The position numbers and the translations under genes were made by a program. From positions 1 to 7,353 of the forward strand of contig JAJZGM010000057.1 in assembly GCA_021828525.1 (NCBI GenBank): a stretch of DNA of 7,353 nt, read 5' to 3'. Shown piece by piece: positions 7,062 to 7,353 of this stretch. Each line of letters starts with the position of its first letter. Position 1 is the first letter of the stretch. The DNA comes from Nitrospirota bacterium (GTDB lineage: Bacteria; Nitrospirota; Leptospirillia; Leptospirillales; Leptospirillaceae). Under the pieces are notes generated by a model. The model was not told the DNA's origin. It did not search any database and worked only from the letters and a program-made list of their open reading frames with translations.

Positions 7062-7067
7062 CTCCTT
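7062..7067 (-). promoter_or_regulatory. Ribosome binding site deciding the TTG start of tssJ
   Basis: The minus strand reads AAGGAG here, followed by seven bases and TTG at 7054. This near-perfect Shine-Dalgarno in the 26-base gap after the PAAR-like stop is the main reason for choosing a non-ATG start. The lipoprotein signal starts immediately downstream and has a normal length with this start. Confidence 0.8.
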
Positions 7068-7080
7068 ATCCAATGGAGGT

Positions 7081-7353
7081 CTATGGCGCCAGGAGGAGGA
7101 CCGACACCTGGCTCGGGACCAGGCAGACCCCCGGGGCGTTGATTCCGTTCTGGAGCGTGGGGGAGGTCAGCCGGGTGGCCGGCGCTCCGCCGACCAGGAC
7201 AGTGTTGGCCCCGTCGAGGCACATCCGGCTTCCCATCATCTCCTGGGAGACCACTCCTCCGAGGACGCCGGCCTCGTCCCCCTGCGTGAGCGGCACCTCG
7301 GTCATGAGGTTGTGGGCGGGGGCCCCTCCGAAGAGGACGTTGGGAACGGGTGG
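7081..7353 (-). CDS. PAAR-like (DUF4150-type) protein, partial: N-terminus beyond window
   Basis: The frame is open from the window edge (7353) to TAG at 7083-7081, giving 90 residues. An internal ATG at 7305 is not the start, because the family motif begins upstream of it with PPVPNVLFGGAPAHN. Other landmarks are TQGDEAGVLGGVVS, a repeat-like turn pattern CLDGANTVLVGGAPATRL, and a hydrophobic end. The combination of a PVPN-type opening, GDEAG..GGVVS, and strand-turn units with G-x-P-A-x-R-L matches the DUF4150 / Tox-PAAR-like family as I know it. Members are thought to cap the VgrG trimer, and some carry effectors. Here the protein stops right after the PAAR-like region, so there is no C-terminal toxin; any fusion would have to be N-terminal. 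Its position 26 bases ahead of tssJ on the same strand suggests co-transcription. The family call is from motif memory, so it is less certain than for the core Tss genes. Confidence 0.8.
   Translation of the reverse strand, partial: PPVPNVLFGGAPAHNLMTEVPLTQGDEAGVLGGVVSQEMMGSRMCLDGANTVLVGGAPATRLTSPTLQNGINAPGVCLVPSQVSVLLLAP

Noticed and set aside
7055..7222. The upstream extension of the tssJ frame to an ATG at 7222
   Set aside because: It would bury the lipoprotein signal behind 56 Pro/Arg/Gly-rich residues and overlap most of the PAAR-like gene. TTG 7054 has a good ribosome binding site.
1..7353. CRISPR arrays, tRNA/rRNA genes, insertion-sequence ends or a new defence system
   Set aside because: I saw no regularly spaced repeats, no tRNA- or rRNA-like sequence, no transposase and no unexplained non-coding region. 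The window is nearly all T6SS coding sequence.

Overview
The window is a compact stretch of a type VI secretion system (T6SS) operon, entirely on the minus strand. In transcription order it reads: a PAAR-like/DUF4150 protein (N-terminus outside the window), tssJ, tssK, tssL, tssM and tssA (C-terminus outside the window). The four middle genes are complete and show no internal stop or frameshift. DNA is GC-rich (roughly 60-65% by eye). An outer-membrane lipoprotein plus two inner-membrane T6SS proteins means a diderm (Gram-negative) host. Proteobacteria are the commonest owners of such clusters, but nothing here fixes the genus, and I do not name one.

Layout, right to left. 7353-7081 encodes the end of a PAAR-like protein, a candidate tip for the VgrG spike. 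A 26-base gap holding a strong Shine-Dalgarno leads to tssJ (7054-6380), which appears to start at TTG and encodes the outer-membrane lipoprotein. tssJ and tssK (6383-4998, baseplate adaptor) overlap by ATGA. tssK and tssL (4998-4324, DotU) overlap by one base in TGATG. After 19 bases comes tssM (4304-456, IcmF-like, 1282 aa, intact Walker A). After 17 bases comes tssA (438-1, GTG start, ImpA_N domain). No stretch above 300 bases lacks a gene, and no promoter or operon-end terminator is visible, so the transcription unit extends past both edges.

Together TssJ, TssL and TssM form the trans-envelope membrane complex. TssK ties that complex to the baseplate. TssA helps prime or cap tail-sheath assembly, and the PAAR-like protein would sharpen the spike or carry an effector. 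The sheath (TssB/C), tube (Hcp), VgrG, TssE/F/G and ClpV are not in the window and must lie elsewhere.

The core genes are a known system rather than a new one. The less ordinary points are: the gene-specific tails on TssJ and TssM; a TssM whose only four cysteines lie in its predicted periplasmic part; a TssL with no peptidoglycan-binding domain; alternative GC hairpins just ahead of the tssK ribosome binding site; and an uncharacterised PAAR-like gene heading the membrane-complex genes.
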